Below, piece after piece: positions 1 through 7,497 of a stretch of 64,000 nucleotides of DNA. How positions within the stretch are numbered: position 1 is the first letter of the stretch; the number at the start of each line of letters is the position of its first letter. The stretch spans positions 1-64,000 of the forward strand of contig CAITUY010000022.1 in NCBI GenBank assembly GCA_903895695.1. The letters are read 5' to 3'. Both the position numbers and the translations under genes were made by a program. The notes beneath the pieces are model-generated. The model was not told the DNA's origin. It did not search any database and saw only the letters and a list, made by a program, of their open reading frames with translations. This DNA is from an uncultured bacterium (lineage in GTDB: Bacteria > Verrucomicrobiota > Kiritimatiellia > CAIKKV01 > CAITUY01).

Positions 1-1
1 A

Positions 2-118
2 CTTGCTCTCAACGCCATCAAGTCAAACAAATCCCAGCCGAAGCTCTCCGTCCGAAGCAGACGACTCATGGCCGCCTGGAACCATGAGTACCTCGCCTCC
101 CTCCTCGGAGGCCTTTAA
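2..118 (+). CDS. C-terminal end of an unknown protein (partial)
   Basis: An open frame enters from the left edge and ends with TAA at 116-118. The 38 visible residues are mixed basic and hydrophobic (they include RSRRLMAAWNHEYLASLLGG), which reads more like a real protein tail than the competing proline/serine-rich frame. I do not recognise the family. The evidence is frame quality only, because the start and most of the gene lie outside the window. Confidence 0.35.
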   Translation, partial: LALNAIKSNKSQPKLSVRSRRLMAAWNHEYLASLLGGL

Positions 119-188
119 GATGCGTTTGCCCTGCGACAGCAGGTTAGTGCTGTTGACTATGACCCTCTGCCGTGGCAGCATCAAATGA

Positions 189-572
189 ATGGCTGAAATC
201 GAAATCCTGAAACTGAAGGAGGCACTGGAGGCCGCCGACGCCCGCGCCTACACGGCCGCGCGCGCCTACGCCCGTGCCGACGACCACACCCCCGAACTGG
301 CCGCCGCACGCGCCGCCTTCATTGTCGCCACGGACAAACTGAAAGCCGCCCGCGCCGCCTACGAAGCCGAACTCTTGCAGTTGAAAGAAAGGCTTGAAGC
401 CGCCCGCGCTGAAGTTGAAGCCACGGCGGCAAAGTTTGATGCCTGCGCCTGCGACGACAGCCGCAGGCACGCCCGTGCTTATGCCGCCGCCGCTGCTGCC
501 CACAGAGTCGCCACTGCCAAGCATCAAGCCGCCCGCGCCGCCTACGAGGCCGCCACAAAAGGCAAGACGTGA
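189..572 (+). CDS. Ala-rich coiled-coil hypothetical protein
   Basis: A 127-residue protein of unknown function. It is extremely rich in alanine with regularly spaced Glu, Lys, Arg and Leu, and the element AARAAY recurs, so it should form a long helix or coiled coil. There is no signal peptide, membrane segment or cysteine motif. The start ATG follows directly after a TGA in another frame and has no convincing ribosome binding site. Low-complexity, Ala-rich frames can arise by chance in GC-rich DNA, but the phase of charged and hydrophobic residues is more ordered than expected for a shadow frame. The antisense frame is glycine/valine rich and less protein-like. Confidence 0.5.
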   Translation: MAEIEILKLKEALEAADARAYTAARAYARADDHTPELAAARAAFIVATDKLKAARAAYEAELLQLKERLEAARAEVEATAAKFDACACDDSRRHARAYAAAAAAHRVATAKHQAARAAYEAATKGKT

Positions 573-979
573 ACCACCCGCCGGTAGCTTGTCCCTGCCG
601 CCGTGAACGCAACCGACCGAGCGCGCCTACACCGTGAGATAGTCCGGCGCAAGACGCTCAGGGTCACTCCCGCCGCTCTGACGGGTGACGTCCTATTGTG
701 TCGCGTTGGTGGCGGATGCGGCGGGGACGGAGCACGCCAGGGCGCATGCGACGATGGCGGGAAGCGTTTCTTTCATCATGGACCGAGCAAACAGCAGTTA
801 CCGTCACCGTCAAGCAGCCGCGGCCGTCGATGGCACACGTCTACCGGGAGTCGCGTCGCCCGGGAGTGACGCTGCCGCTGCTGTGGGAAGAATACCGGTC
901 GACTTGGTGAAGAGCCTTCCAGACCTCTTTTGCAGCAAATCACCAGCCTCGCGCGAAGCATCGCATCCAAATTGTCCAT
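573..979. other. Intergenic stretch without a supported intact gene
   Basis: Short frames exist on both strands, but their composition (Arg, Gly and Ser runs) is that of GC-rich shadow translation. Apart from the signal-peptide remnant at 693-779 I see no gene, RNA or repeat here. The regulatory signals of the downstream operon begin at about 980. Confidence 0.5.
693..779 (-). pseudogene. Signal-peptide remnant of an exported protein
   Basis: This minus-strand frame begins with two Met codons and encodes a short charged start, a hydrophobic core (LPAIVACALAC) and a small-residue end (SVPAASAT), then stops at TAG after 28 residues. That is the exact architecture of a Sec signal peptide with nothing attached. 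It lies divergent to the LacI-type regulator gene, where a regulated transport or hydrolase gene would be expected. I infer a truncated or decayed exported-protein gene. A chance hydrophobic frame cannot be excluded. Confidence 0.4.
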
Positions 980-997
980 ATCTCATGCGTATGAGAT
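980..997. promoter_or_regulatory. Palindromic operator, probably bound by the adjacent LacI-type regulator
   Basis: ATCTCATGCGTATGAGAT is an inverted repeat with perfect 7-base arms (ATCTCAT and ATGAGAT) around a GCGT centre. Size and symmetry match LacI-family operators. Its right edge abuts and shares one base with a consensus TTGACA -35 box at 997-1002, so occupancy would block RNA polymerase. It sits 53 bases upstream of the regulator start, which implies autorepression of the whole operon. Which protein binds it is an inference from position. Confidence 0.7.
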
Positions 998-1025
998 TGA
1001 CAGGCTGATCTCCCTGGGACATGCT
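997..1025 (+). promoter_or_regulatory. Promoter of the amino-sugar operon
   Basis: A perfect -35 hexamer TTGACA at 997-1002 is followed after 17 bases by CATGCT at 1020-1025, a weak -10 with 3 of 6 matches. Transcription would start near 1032, leaving a short leader that carries GGAG at 1041-1044 before the ATG at 1050. The operator overlaps its left end. Confidence 0.55.
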
Positions 1026-1049
1026 GCTGGCCGACATGACGGAGTCGGC

Positions 1050-2066
1050 ATGATCACACAAAAGGAAATCGCGAAACGGCTGGACGTCTCCCAGGCCCTT
1101 GTATCCCGCGTGCTGGCGGGCACGGCCGACCGCATTGGCGTGGCCCGGGGCACGGCGGAGCGGATTCGCGATCTCGCGGCGCGGCTTGACTATCGGCCCA
1201 GTGCCGCGGCGCAGAGCCTGCGGGGAGGACCCAGCCTGACGCTGGGCGTGATCGTCAAGGATTTCAGCGATCCGTTCTTCGGGCAGATGATCGCGGAGCT
1301 GCGGGGCGTGGCGCACCTGGCGCGCTACTCGATCGTACTGGCCTGCCATGATCCCGTCGCAGGTGAAGCCGAGGATGTGCGATCCCTATTGCGCTACCAC
1401 GTCGACAAGATCGTGCTATGCGGCAGCAACTTCCCGGCCGCGCTGGTGCGCCGGTTCGTGGCGGGGGGGGCGCGCGTCGTGCAGATTGGCATGGGACCAG
1501 CGCCGCGCGGTGTCGGGTTGGTGAGCGTCGACGAGGCCTACGGCCTGGAGCGGCTGATTGCGCACCTCAAGAAGTTGGGGCACCGCGAGATCGGCTTCCT
1601 CGGCAACGCCGTGGCGGCCAACCGTCGGCGCGAGGAAACCGTCCGCCGTCTCCTTACGGCCGCCGGTCTGCGCGTGCGCCTGGAGTGGTGCGTGACCGTT
1701 GCCGCGAAGGCCGCCGAAGCCGGCCACCTGGCCGTGAACCGCCTGCTTTCGACAACGCGCCGGTTGCCGACGGCCCTCGTGGCCGCGGATGACATGATGG
1801 CGCTGGGCGCGCTGCGGGCGATTCACGAGAAGGGCCTGACGGTGCCGGGCGATTTTTCGGTGACTGGATTTGACGATGTGACTTTCGCGGCCTTGAGTGT
1901 CCCGGGACTCACAACGGTGCGGCAGCCGATCCGCGATATGGTGCGGGTGGCTTGCGAGTTGCTGAGCGATTCCGCGCCCGGCAGCATCGCGATGCCGCGT
2001 CTCGTCCGGCCCGAGCTGATCGTTCGCGAATCCGCCGCGGCCCCGCACAGGAGGACGGTATCATGA
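1050..2066 (+). CDS. LacI-family transcriptional regulator
   Basis: A 338-residue repressor-type regulator. Residues 1-50 hold the LacI helix-turn-helix and hinge (ITQKEIAKRLDVSQALVSRVL, then an RIRDLAARLDYRPS hinge region). The rest is a periplasmic-binding-protein-like effector domain ending with the typical GFDD and TTVRQP segments. I chose ATG 1050 rather than the longer in-frame start at 930 because it places the helix-turn-helix at the N terminus as usual, gives the family's normal length, and has GGAG five bases upstream. The gene overlaps the next one in an ATGA junction, so it is the first cistron of the operon. The effector is probably an amino sugar or its phosphate, inferred from the downstream genes. 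Confidence 0.93.
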   Translation: MITQKEIAKRLDVSQALVSRVLAGTADRIGVARGTAERIRDLAARLDYRPSAAAQSLRGGPSLTLGVIVKDFSDPFFGQMIAELRGVAHLARYSIVLACHDPVAGEAEDVRSLLRYHVDKIVLCGSNFPAALVRRFVAGGARVVQIGMGPAPRGVGLVSVDEAYGLERLIAHLKKLGHREIGFLGNAVAANRRREETVRRLLTAAGLRVRLEWCVTVAAKAAEAGHLAVNRLLSTTRRLPTALVAADDMMALGALRAIHEKGLTVPGDFSVTGFDDVTFAALSVPGLTTVRQPIRDMVRVACELLSDSAPGSIAMPRLVRPELIVRESAAAPHRRTVS

Positions 2067-3454
2067 TGGTGTCTCCCAAGTTCGTTCCGCCTTTGGACCC
2101 CCAGTTTCAACCCGCCGTGTTGGCCAACCGGGCCTATGAACGCCGCGTCGCGGCTTCGCCCCGCCGCGAACGCCTGGTGCTGGCAGTGGAGCGCGAGGAT
2201 GGGCGCGTCAACCGGCTCACGCTGGAGACGGTCGATCCGTTGTCGGCCGACACCCGGCAGTACGTGGAGCGGCTGGCGAAATTCATGCTGTGGGGCTGGG
2301 GCGGCTGGCGGCTGTACGTGGGCGGGTCGGCGGAACTGGCCGGGTGGCTGGCGGCGGCGTACCGGCCGGGCGGCGCCCGGGCGTTTGACGCGGAACTCAT
2401 GGGGCGCGTGTATGAACGCACGTTCGAGGTCGTGGCCTGCGCGCCGGACGAGGTGCCGGTTGAACGCGACGTGGGCATGCCGGTGGGCGGGCATCTCGAC
2501 GGGTGCCGCCTGGGATTCGATCTCGGGGCCAGCGACTTCAAACTAGCGGCCGTCCGCAATGGCGAGGTTGTCCTTACGGAGGAAGTGCCCTGGGCGCCCA
2601 AGGACCAGGCCGATCCCGCCTATCACTATGGCATGCTCAACGAAGGGCTACGGCGTGCGGCGAGCCATCTGCCGCGTGTCGACGCCATCGGCGGCAGTTC
2701 GGCCGGCGTGATCGTCGGCAACCGCATCATGGTGGCGTCCCTGTTGCGCTCGGTGCCGCCGGAGCGGTTCGCCGAGGCGCGCGATCTGTTTCTGCGCATC
2801 GGCCGCGAGTGGGGTGTGCCGGTCGAGGTGGCGAACGACGGCGACGTGACGGCGCTGGCCGGAGCCATGGGACTCGGCGTCAAGGGCATCCTGGGCGTGG
2901 CCATGGGATCGAGCGAAGCGGGGGGCTATCTGGACCGCAACGGCCGGCTCAAGGGCTGGCTGACCGAATTGGCGTTCGCACCCGTGGACCATGCCGCCTC
3001 CGCGCCGGTCGACGAATGGTCGGGCGATCGCGGCGTGGGGGCGATGTATTTCTCGCAGCAGGCGGTCGGCCGGTTGCTGCAGCCGGCTGGAATTGAGGTG
3101 GCTGACGACGTGCCCTTGCCGGAGCGGCTCAAGCATCTGCAGGCCCTCATGGCCAAGGGCGACCCGCGGGCGTTGCCCGTCTATGAGACGATCGGCATCT
3201 ATCTTGGGTACGCGCTGCCGCACTATGCGCGGTTTTACGATTTCGGACACGCGCTCGTGTTGGGCCGCGTGACGACGGGCGCCGGAGGTGAAGTGGTGGT
3301 GAACAAGGCCCGCGAGGTGCTGGCCGCCGAGTTCCCTGAACTGACCGGCCGCTTGAGCGTGGTTGTTCCGGACGAGAAGACGCGGCGGGTGGGCCAGGCC
3401 GTGGCAGCCGCCAGCCTGCCGGCCCTGGCCGCGATGCGAAAGGAGAAACGATGA
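2063..3454 (+). CDS. ROK-like sugar kinase with long N-terminal extension
   Basis: A 463-residue protein of the ASKHA/ROK sugar kinase group, expected to phosphorylate a hexose or N-acetylhexosamine with ATP. The phosphate-1 motif GFDLGAS lies at about 151-157. A catalytic-type VANDGDVTALAGAMG segment and a GVAMGSSEAGG segment follow. About 150 residues precede the kinase core, and the usual ROK zinc motif (CxCGxxGCxE) is absent; the corresponding region reads APVDEWSGDRGVG. It is therefore a divergent branch and the substrate is uncertain. AGGAGG stands 8 bases before ATG 2063, which overlaps the regulator's stop. The 3' end overlaps the next gene by ATGA. Confidence 0.8.
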   Translation: MMVSPKFVPPLDPQFQPAVLANRAYERRVAASPRRERLVLAVEREDGRVNRLTLETVDPLSADTRQYVERLAKFMLWGWGGWRLYVGGSAELAGWLAAAYRPGGARAFDAELMGRVYERTFEVVACAPDEVPVERDVGMPVGGHLDGCRLGFDLGASDFKLAAVRNGEVVLTEEVPWAPKDQADPAYHYGMLNEGLRRAASHLPRVDAIGGSSAGVIVGNRIMVASLLRSVPPERFAEARDLFLRIGREWGVPVEVANDGDVTALAGAMGLGVKGILGVAMGSSEAGGYLDRNGRLKGWLTELAFAPVDHAASAPVDEWSGDRGVGAMYFSQQAVGRLLQPAGIEVADDVPLPERLKHLQALMAKGDPRALPVYETIGIYLGYALPHYARFYDFGHALVLGRVTTGAGGEVVVNKAREVLAAEFPELTGRLSVVVPDEKTRRVGQAVAAASLPALAAMRKEKR

Positions 3455-4308
3455 TGAAGCTACATCTGCCAACCGCTGATGTGTTCGTTCCTGATGCAAT
3501 GGCGTTGCCCGCCGCGCTGGCGCGGACAACGCACCTGGGCATCGGGGCGCATCAGGACGATCTCGAGATCATGGCCTTCCACGGCATCGTGAGCTGCTAT
3601 GGCGTGCCGGATAAGTGGTTTGCCGGGGTGACCTGTACGAACGGGGCAGGGAGCCCGCGGACCGGGGTTTACGCCGATTGCACGGACGAGGCGATGCAGG
3701 CGATCCGCCGCCGCGAACAACGGGACGCCGCCGAGGTCGGCCGGTACGGGGCCATGCTGCAGCTCGACCATCCCAGCAGCACCGTGAAGGATCCCTCGAA
3801 ACTCGCGCTGGTCGATGACCTCGTCGCGATCCTCGAGATCGCCCAGCCGGACGTCGTCTACACCCACAACCCGGCCGACAAACATGATACGCACGTGGGC
3901 GTCACGGCCGCCACGATCCGCGCGCTGCGCCGCCTGCCCGCCGCGAAGCGGCCGGACCGCGTGTACGGGTGCGAAGTCTGGCGCTCGCTGGACTGGATGC
4001 CGGACAACGCGAAAGTCGCGCTGGACGTTAGCGCCCGCGAGAGCCTGGCCAATGCGCTTACGGGTCTGTTCGACTCGCAGGTGACCGGGGGCAAGCGCTA
4101 TGACCTCGCCAGCCTGGGGCGCCGCCGCGCCAATGCCACCTACGCGGAGTCCCACGGCGTTGACCAAGCCGAGCAATTGAGCTTTGCCATGGACTTGACC
4201 CCGTTGATTCGCGACGACGCGCTCGACGTGGTCGAGTACGTCGCCGGCTTTGTGAAGGCTTTTGAAAATGATGTCAGGAAACGAATTGCCAGTCGCTGGC
4301 AGAAGTAA
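3451..4308 (+). CDS. PIG-L (LmbE) family zinc deacetylase
   Basis: A 285-residue member of the PIG-L/LmbE/BshB family, which removes acetyl groups from GlcNAc moieties using a divalent metal. The metal and base motif AHQDDLE (variant of AHPDDE) is at 33-39, and a second metal-site histidine lies in NPADKHDTHVG around 140-150. No signal peptide is visible, so it should act in the cytoplasm. It is translationally coupled to the kinase gene (ATGA). In this operon it could deacetylate an N-acetylated sugar or sugar phosphate before NagB. No nagA is present in the window, so it may fill that role; this is an inference. Confidence 0.88.
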   Translation: MMKLHLPTADVFVPDAMALPAALARTTHLGIGAHQDDLEIMAFHGIVSCYGVPDKWFAGVTCTNGAGSPRTGVYADCTDEAMQAIRRREQRDAAEVGRYGAMLQLDHPSSTVKDPSKLALVDDLVAILEIAQPDVVYTHNPADKHDTHVGVTAATIRALRRLPAAKRPDRVYGCEVWRSLDWMPDNAKVALDVSARESLANALTGLFDSQVTGGKRYDLASLGRRRANATYAESHGVDQAEQLSFAMDLTPLIRDDALDVVEYVAGFVKAFENDVRKRIASRWQK

Positions 4309-4346
4309 AAACAACAAGAAAACCGAAGAGAGAAAGGAAGAAGCGA

Positions 4347-5471
4347 ATGCAGACCCCGTTTTATGGAAATGTCCGGCAGTACCTGAGTATCAAGGATGAG
4401 ATCGACGGCAACATCCAGAAGGTTTTGATGAGTGGCTCCTTCGTCATGGGCCCGATGCTGACGCAGTTTGAGAAGGAGTTCGCGGCCTACACCGGCAGCA
4501 CGTACGCGATTGGCGTCGGCAACGGTACGGACGCGATCTGGCTGGTGTTGATGGCGTTGGGCATCGGCCCCGGCGACGAGGTCATCACGCACGCGAACAC
4601 GTTCTTCGCCACGGCGGAGGCCATCTGGATCGCGGGCGCGAAGGCCGTGCTGATCGATTGCGATCCCCGCACCAAGTGCATCGATCCCAAGAAGATCGAG
4701 GCCGCGATCACGCCCCGCACCAAGGCCATCATCCCCGTCCACCTGTACGGCCAGTGCGCCGACATGCGCGCCATCAAGGTCATTGCCGACAAGCACAAGC
4801 TGGCGGTGATCGAGGATAACGCCCAGGGCATCGACGGCCGCGGCGACACGTTCAAGCAGGGCGAGCTGAGTGATGCGGTGGCCACCAGCTTCATCATCCA
4901 GAAGAACCTCGGTTGCTTCGGCGACGGCGGCGCTGTCACGACGAACCGGGCCGACATCAACGAGAAGATCCGCAAGCTCCGCAACCATGGCTCGGCCAAG
5001 CGGGAACATCATTCGTTCGGGTTCAACAGCCGGCTCGACGACATCCAGGCGGGCGTGCTCAGCGCCAAGCTCAAGCACATCACGGCCTGGACCGACCTGC
5101 GCATCAAGTGGGCGGCGCGTTATTCGGCAGGGCTGAAGGGCGCCAAGACGTTCGATCTGCCGTACGTGACGCCGGGCTATCGCCACGTGTTCCACCTGTA
5201 CGTGATCGAGACCAAGAACCCGGCCAAGCGCGAGTCGCTGCTGAAGTTCCTCAACGCCCAGGGCGTGGACGCCAAGACACACTACTCGATCGCGATCCAC
5301 CAGCAGGAAGGGTATCCGTGGGGCAAGCAGGCCCAGATCGTCGGCTCGCTGACGAACGCCGAGCGCAATGCCGCGACGTGCATCTCTCTGCCGATGTTCC
5401 CGGAACTGACGACCGAGGAGGTCGACTACGTCATCGCGAAGGTGATGGAGTGGGACAAGGCGAACGCCTGA
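4347..5471 (+). CDS. DegT/DnrJ/EryC1/StrS-family PLP aminotransferase
   Basis: A 374-residue sugar aminotransferase of the DegT group, which interconverts a keto-sugar and an amino-sugar with pyridoxal phosphate. The aldimine lysine is K186 in the QKNLGCFGDGGA motif, and D157 in VIEDNAQ should contact the cofactor nitrogen. The family is normally biosynthetic (nucleotide sugars, 3-amino sugars), so its place between a deacetylase and NagB in a LacI-controlled operon is unusual. AGGAAG precedes ATG 4347. It is separated from the next gene by a 164-base hairpin-rich gap. Confidence 0.9.
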   Translation: MQTPFYGNVRQYLSIKDEIDGNIQKVLMSGSFVMGPMLTQFEKEFAAYTGSTYAIGVGNGTDAIWLVLMALGIGPGDEVITHANTFFATAEAIWIAGAKAVLIDCDPRTKCIDPKKIEAAITPRTKAIIPVHLYGQCADMRAIKVIADKHKLAVIEDNAQGIDGRGDTFKQGELSDAVATSFIIQKNLGCFGDGGAVTTNRADINEKIRKLRNHGSAKREHHSFGFNSRLDDIQAGVLSAKLKHITAWTDLRIKWAARYSAGLKGAKTFDLPYVTPGYRHVFHLYVIETKNPAKRESLLKFLNAQGVDAKTHYSIAIHQQEGYPWGKQAQIVGSLTNAERNAATCISLPMFPELTTEEVDYVIAKVMEWDKANA

Positions 5472-5479
5472 TTATGACC

Positions 5480-5602
5480 CCAGCGACCTTGCATGCCACG
5501 GCGTAGCTTTTGAGCGAAGCCGGGCGTCGCTGGTGAATCCGATTGGCAGGAAGGGCGGGCTCTTCCTGCCAATCGGCCGTGCCTGCCGCTCAAGGCGGCA
5601 GG
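5480..5602 (+). repeat. Three inverted repeats in the aminotransferase-oxidoreductase gap
   Basis: Three hairpins can form in this intra-operon gap. CCAGCGAC (5480-5487) pairs with GTCGCTGG (5526-5533). GATTGGCAGGAAG (5541-5553) pairs perfectly with CTTCCTGCCAATC (5562-5574) around an 8-base loop. CCTGCCGC (5582-5589) pairs with GCGGCAGG (5595-5602). No T-run follows, so these are not standard terminators. They may act as mRNA processing or stability elements, or be REP-like intergenic repeats. Confidence 0.65.
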
Positions 5603-5635
5603 GGACGGAAACCAAAGAAGAACGGAGAAGGCAAT

Positions 5636-6703
5636 ATGGCATCCAAGTATCGAGTCATGGTCGTGGGCATGGGCAAGCGCGGCATGCATCACGCGACGAC
5701 GTTTCGCGCCAACCCGAAGTTCGAGGTGGTGGGCCTGTGCGACATCGACGACGCGCGGTTGAGCGCGGCGGCGGCGAAGCTGGGCAACCCGCAGACAGGC
5801 AAGGACGCGGCGGCGCTGGCCAAGGCCGTTAAGCCGGACGTGTTCTGCTTCTGCACGCTGCCGGCCTTGCGCCTGCCCATGATCCAGGCGGGGGTTGAGT
5901 CGGGCGCGCGCCTGATCGCTTTCGAGAAACCCGTGGCGCTCACGAGCCGCGAGGGCATGGCGGTCAAGGCCATGCTGGACGCCAAGGGCGTGAAGGCGGT
6001 GGTCAGCCACCAGCACCGGTACGGTGTGCACTACCGCAAGGTCCAGGAGATCGTGGCCAGCGGGGCGCTGGGCCGGATTCATACGGTCTATGGAAGTTCG
6101 ACGGGCTGGATGACGCACATGCTGTCGCACCTGATCGATTACACGCGCGAGTATGCCGGCGGCGCCGACGCCCAGTGGGCCATGGCCCAGGCCGCCGGCC
6201 GCAGCAAGCTCAAGGATAATCACCCGTCGCCCGACTACCTGATGGGCGTCGTGCAGTACGCCAACGGCGTGCGCGGCGTGTACGAGACGGGCGCCGGCGC
6301 GCCGGATCAGCCCGAGGTGGCCAAGTGGTGGGGCAAGTGCCGCATGGGCGCGCAGGGCACCGAGGGTTTCGCCGAAGTGCTGACCAACGGGGGTTGGCGC
6401 GCGGTTACGCGCAACGGCGGCTTCCAGAGTGGCGAAGGGGCCATGAACTACGAACTCGACATGCCGCCCTATATCCAGGACATGGCCGACTGGCTGGACG
6501 GCGTCAAGGTGCATCCTTGCAATTTCACCACTGCCTATAAGGGATTTGAGATCATGATGGCGTTGTGCCGCTCGGCGGCTCAGGGCGGGCAGGTTGCCTT
6601 GCCGCTGACCGACGGTGTCGACGAGCAGGCGCTGTTGGCCGGGGCCATTCCCGATCGGCCGGTCCTGTTCTCCAGTCCCGTCAACGCGCCGGAGTACAAG
6701 TAG
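5636..6703 (+). CDS. Gfo/Idh/MocA-family oxidoreductase
   Basis: A 355-residue NAD(P)-dependent sugar oxidoreductase. The Rossmann motif GMGKRG is near the N terminus, followed by the acidic end of strand 2 (CDIDD). The family EKP motif appears as FEKPVAL, and the catalytic-helix region contains SHLIDYTREY. The substrate cannot be read from sequence. ATG 5636 is chosen over TTG 5543 because GGAGAAGG lies directly upstream and the fold starts there. Next to a DegT aminotransferase, such enzymes often oxidise C3 of a sugar so that it can be aminated or deaminated. The next gene starts two bases after its stop. Confidence 0.9.
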   Translation: MASKYRVMVVGMGKRGMHHATTFRANPKFEVVGLCDIDDARLSAAAAKLGNPQTGKDAAALAKAVKPDVFCFCTLPALRLPMIQAGVESGARLIAFEKPVALTSREGMAVKAMLDAKGVKAVVSHQHRYGVHYRKVQEIVASGALGRIHTVYGSSTGWMTHMLSHLIDYTREYAGGADAQWAMAQAAGRSKLKDNHPSPDYLMGVVQYANGVRGVYETGAGAPDQPEVAKWWGKCRMGAQGTEGFAEVLTNGGWRAVTRNGGFQSGEGAMNYELDMPPYIQDMADWLDGVKVHPCNFTTAYKGFEIMMALCRSAAQGGQVALPLTDGVDEQALLAGAIPDRPVLFSSPVNAPEYK

Positions 6704-6705
6704 GC

Positions 6706-7494
6706 GTGGATGTCATCATCCAACCGACTGCAGCGCGGGCCGAACAGTTGGCCGCCGCCATCATCGCCAAGGCCCTGCGGGCCAAGCCCCACCTCGTGTT
6801 GGGCCTGGCCACGGGCCGCACGATGGAAGGCGTCTACGGCCACCTGGCCCGGCTGCACCGGGAGGAAGGACTTGATTTCGCGCAATGCCGGACGTTCAAC
6901 CTCGACGAGTATATCGGGTTGGGCTCCGGCGATCCGGGGTCGTACCGCCACTACATGCGGGAGCAGTTGTTCCGGCACGTGAACCTGCTGCCGGAGAACA
7001 CGCATCTCCCGGATGGCCTGGCGGTCGAACTGGATGCCGAGTGCGAGGCGTACGAGGCCCGTATCCGGGCGTGCGGCGGCATTGACCTGCAATTGCTGGG
7101 GATCGGCCGGGACGGACACATCGGGTTCAACGAACCCCTGTCAGCGCTGCGTTCCAGGACTCGCGAAAAAGGTCTGACCCGGGCGACCCGGGAGCAGAAC
7201 GCCGCCATGTTCGGGGGCAATGCGAACAAGGTGCCGGCCCGGGCCATCACCATGGGGGTTGGGACTATTTTGGATTCGCGCCGTTGTCTGCTGCTGGCTG
7301 ACGGCGCCGAGAAGGCGCGCATCCTGGCCCTCGCCGTCGAAGGACCGATCACCTCCATGATTTCGGCCTCGGCGCTTCAGCTCCACGCGCACTGCACCAT
7401 CATCGTCGACGAAGCCGCGGCGTCCGAGCTTGAGGGGACCGAGTACTACCGATGGATCCTTGCAAACGAGCCTGAATGGGCGGAGTTTCGCTGA
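6706..7494 (+). CDS. nagB: Glucosamine-6-phosphate deaminase
   Basis: A 262-residue NagB, close to the 266 residues of the E. coli enzyme. It converts glucosamine-6-phosphate to fructose-6-phosphate and ammonia in the cytoplasm. The signature FNLDEYIGL (residues 64-72, catalytic Asp67) and GIGRDGHIGFNEP (133-145, with Asp136, His138 and Glu143) are intact, as is the phosphate-binding GLATGRT. The start is GTG 6706, two bases after the previous stop; this agrees with the family N terminus (VIIQPTAARAEQLA). It closes the operon and anchors its interpretation as amino-sugar catabolism. It ends three bases before the convergent rhomboid gene. Confidence 0.95.
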   Translation: MDVIIQPTAARAEQLAAAIIAKALRAKPHLVLGLATGRTMEGVYGHLARLHREEGLDFAQCRTFNLDEYIGLGSGDPGSYRHYMREQLFRHVNLLPENTHLPDGLAVELDAECEAYEARIRACGGIDLQLLGIGRDGHIGFNEPLSALRSRTREKGLTRATREQNAAMFGGNANKVPARAITMGVGTILDSRRCLLLADGAEKARILALAVEGPITSMISASALQLHAHCTIIVDEAAASELEGTEYYRWILANEPEWAEFR

Positions 7495-7497
7495 GCA

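Noticed and set aside
603..1008. Several overlapping plus-strand frames of 70-107 codons upstream of the regulator
   Set aside because: No ribosome binding sites, Ser/Arg/Gly-rich translations, and they cross the operator and promoter.
930..1049. Longer start for the LacI-type regulator
   Set aside because: It would put 40 atypical residues before the helix-turn-helix and place the operator and -35 box inside the gene.
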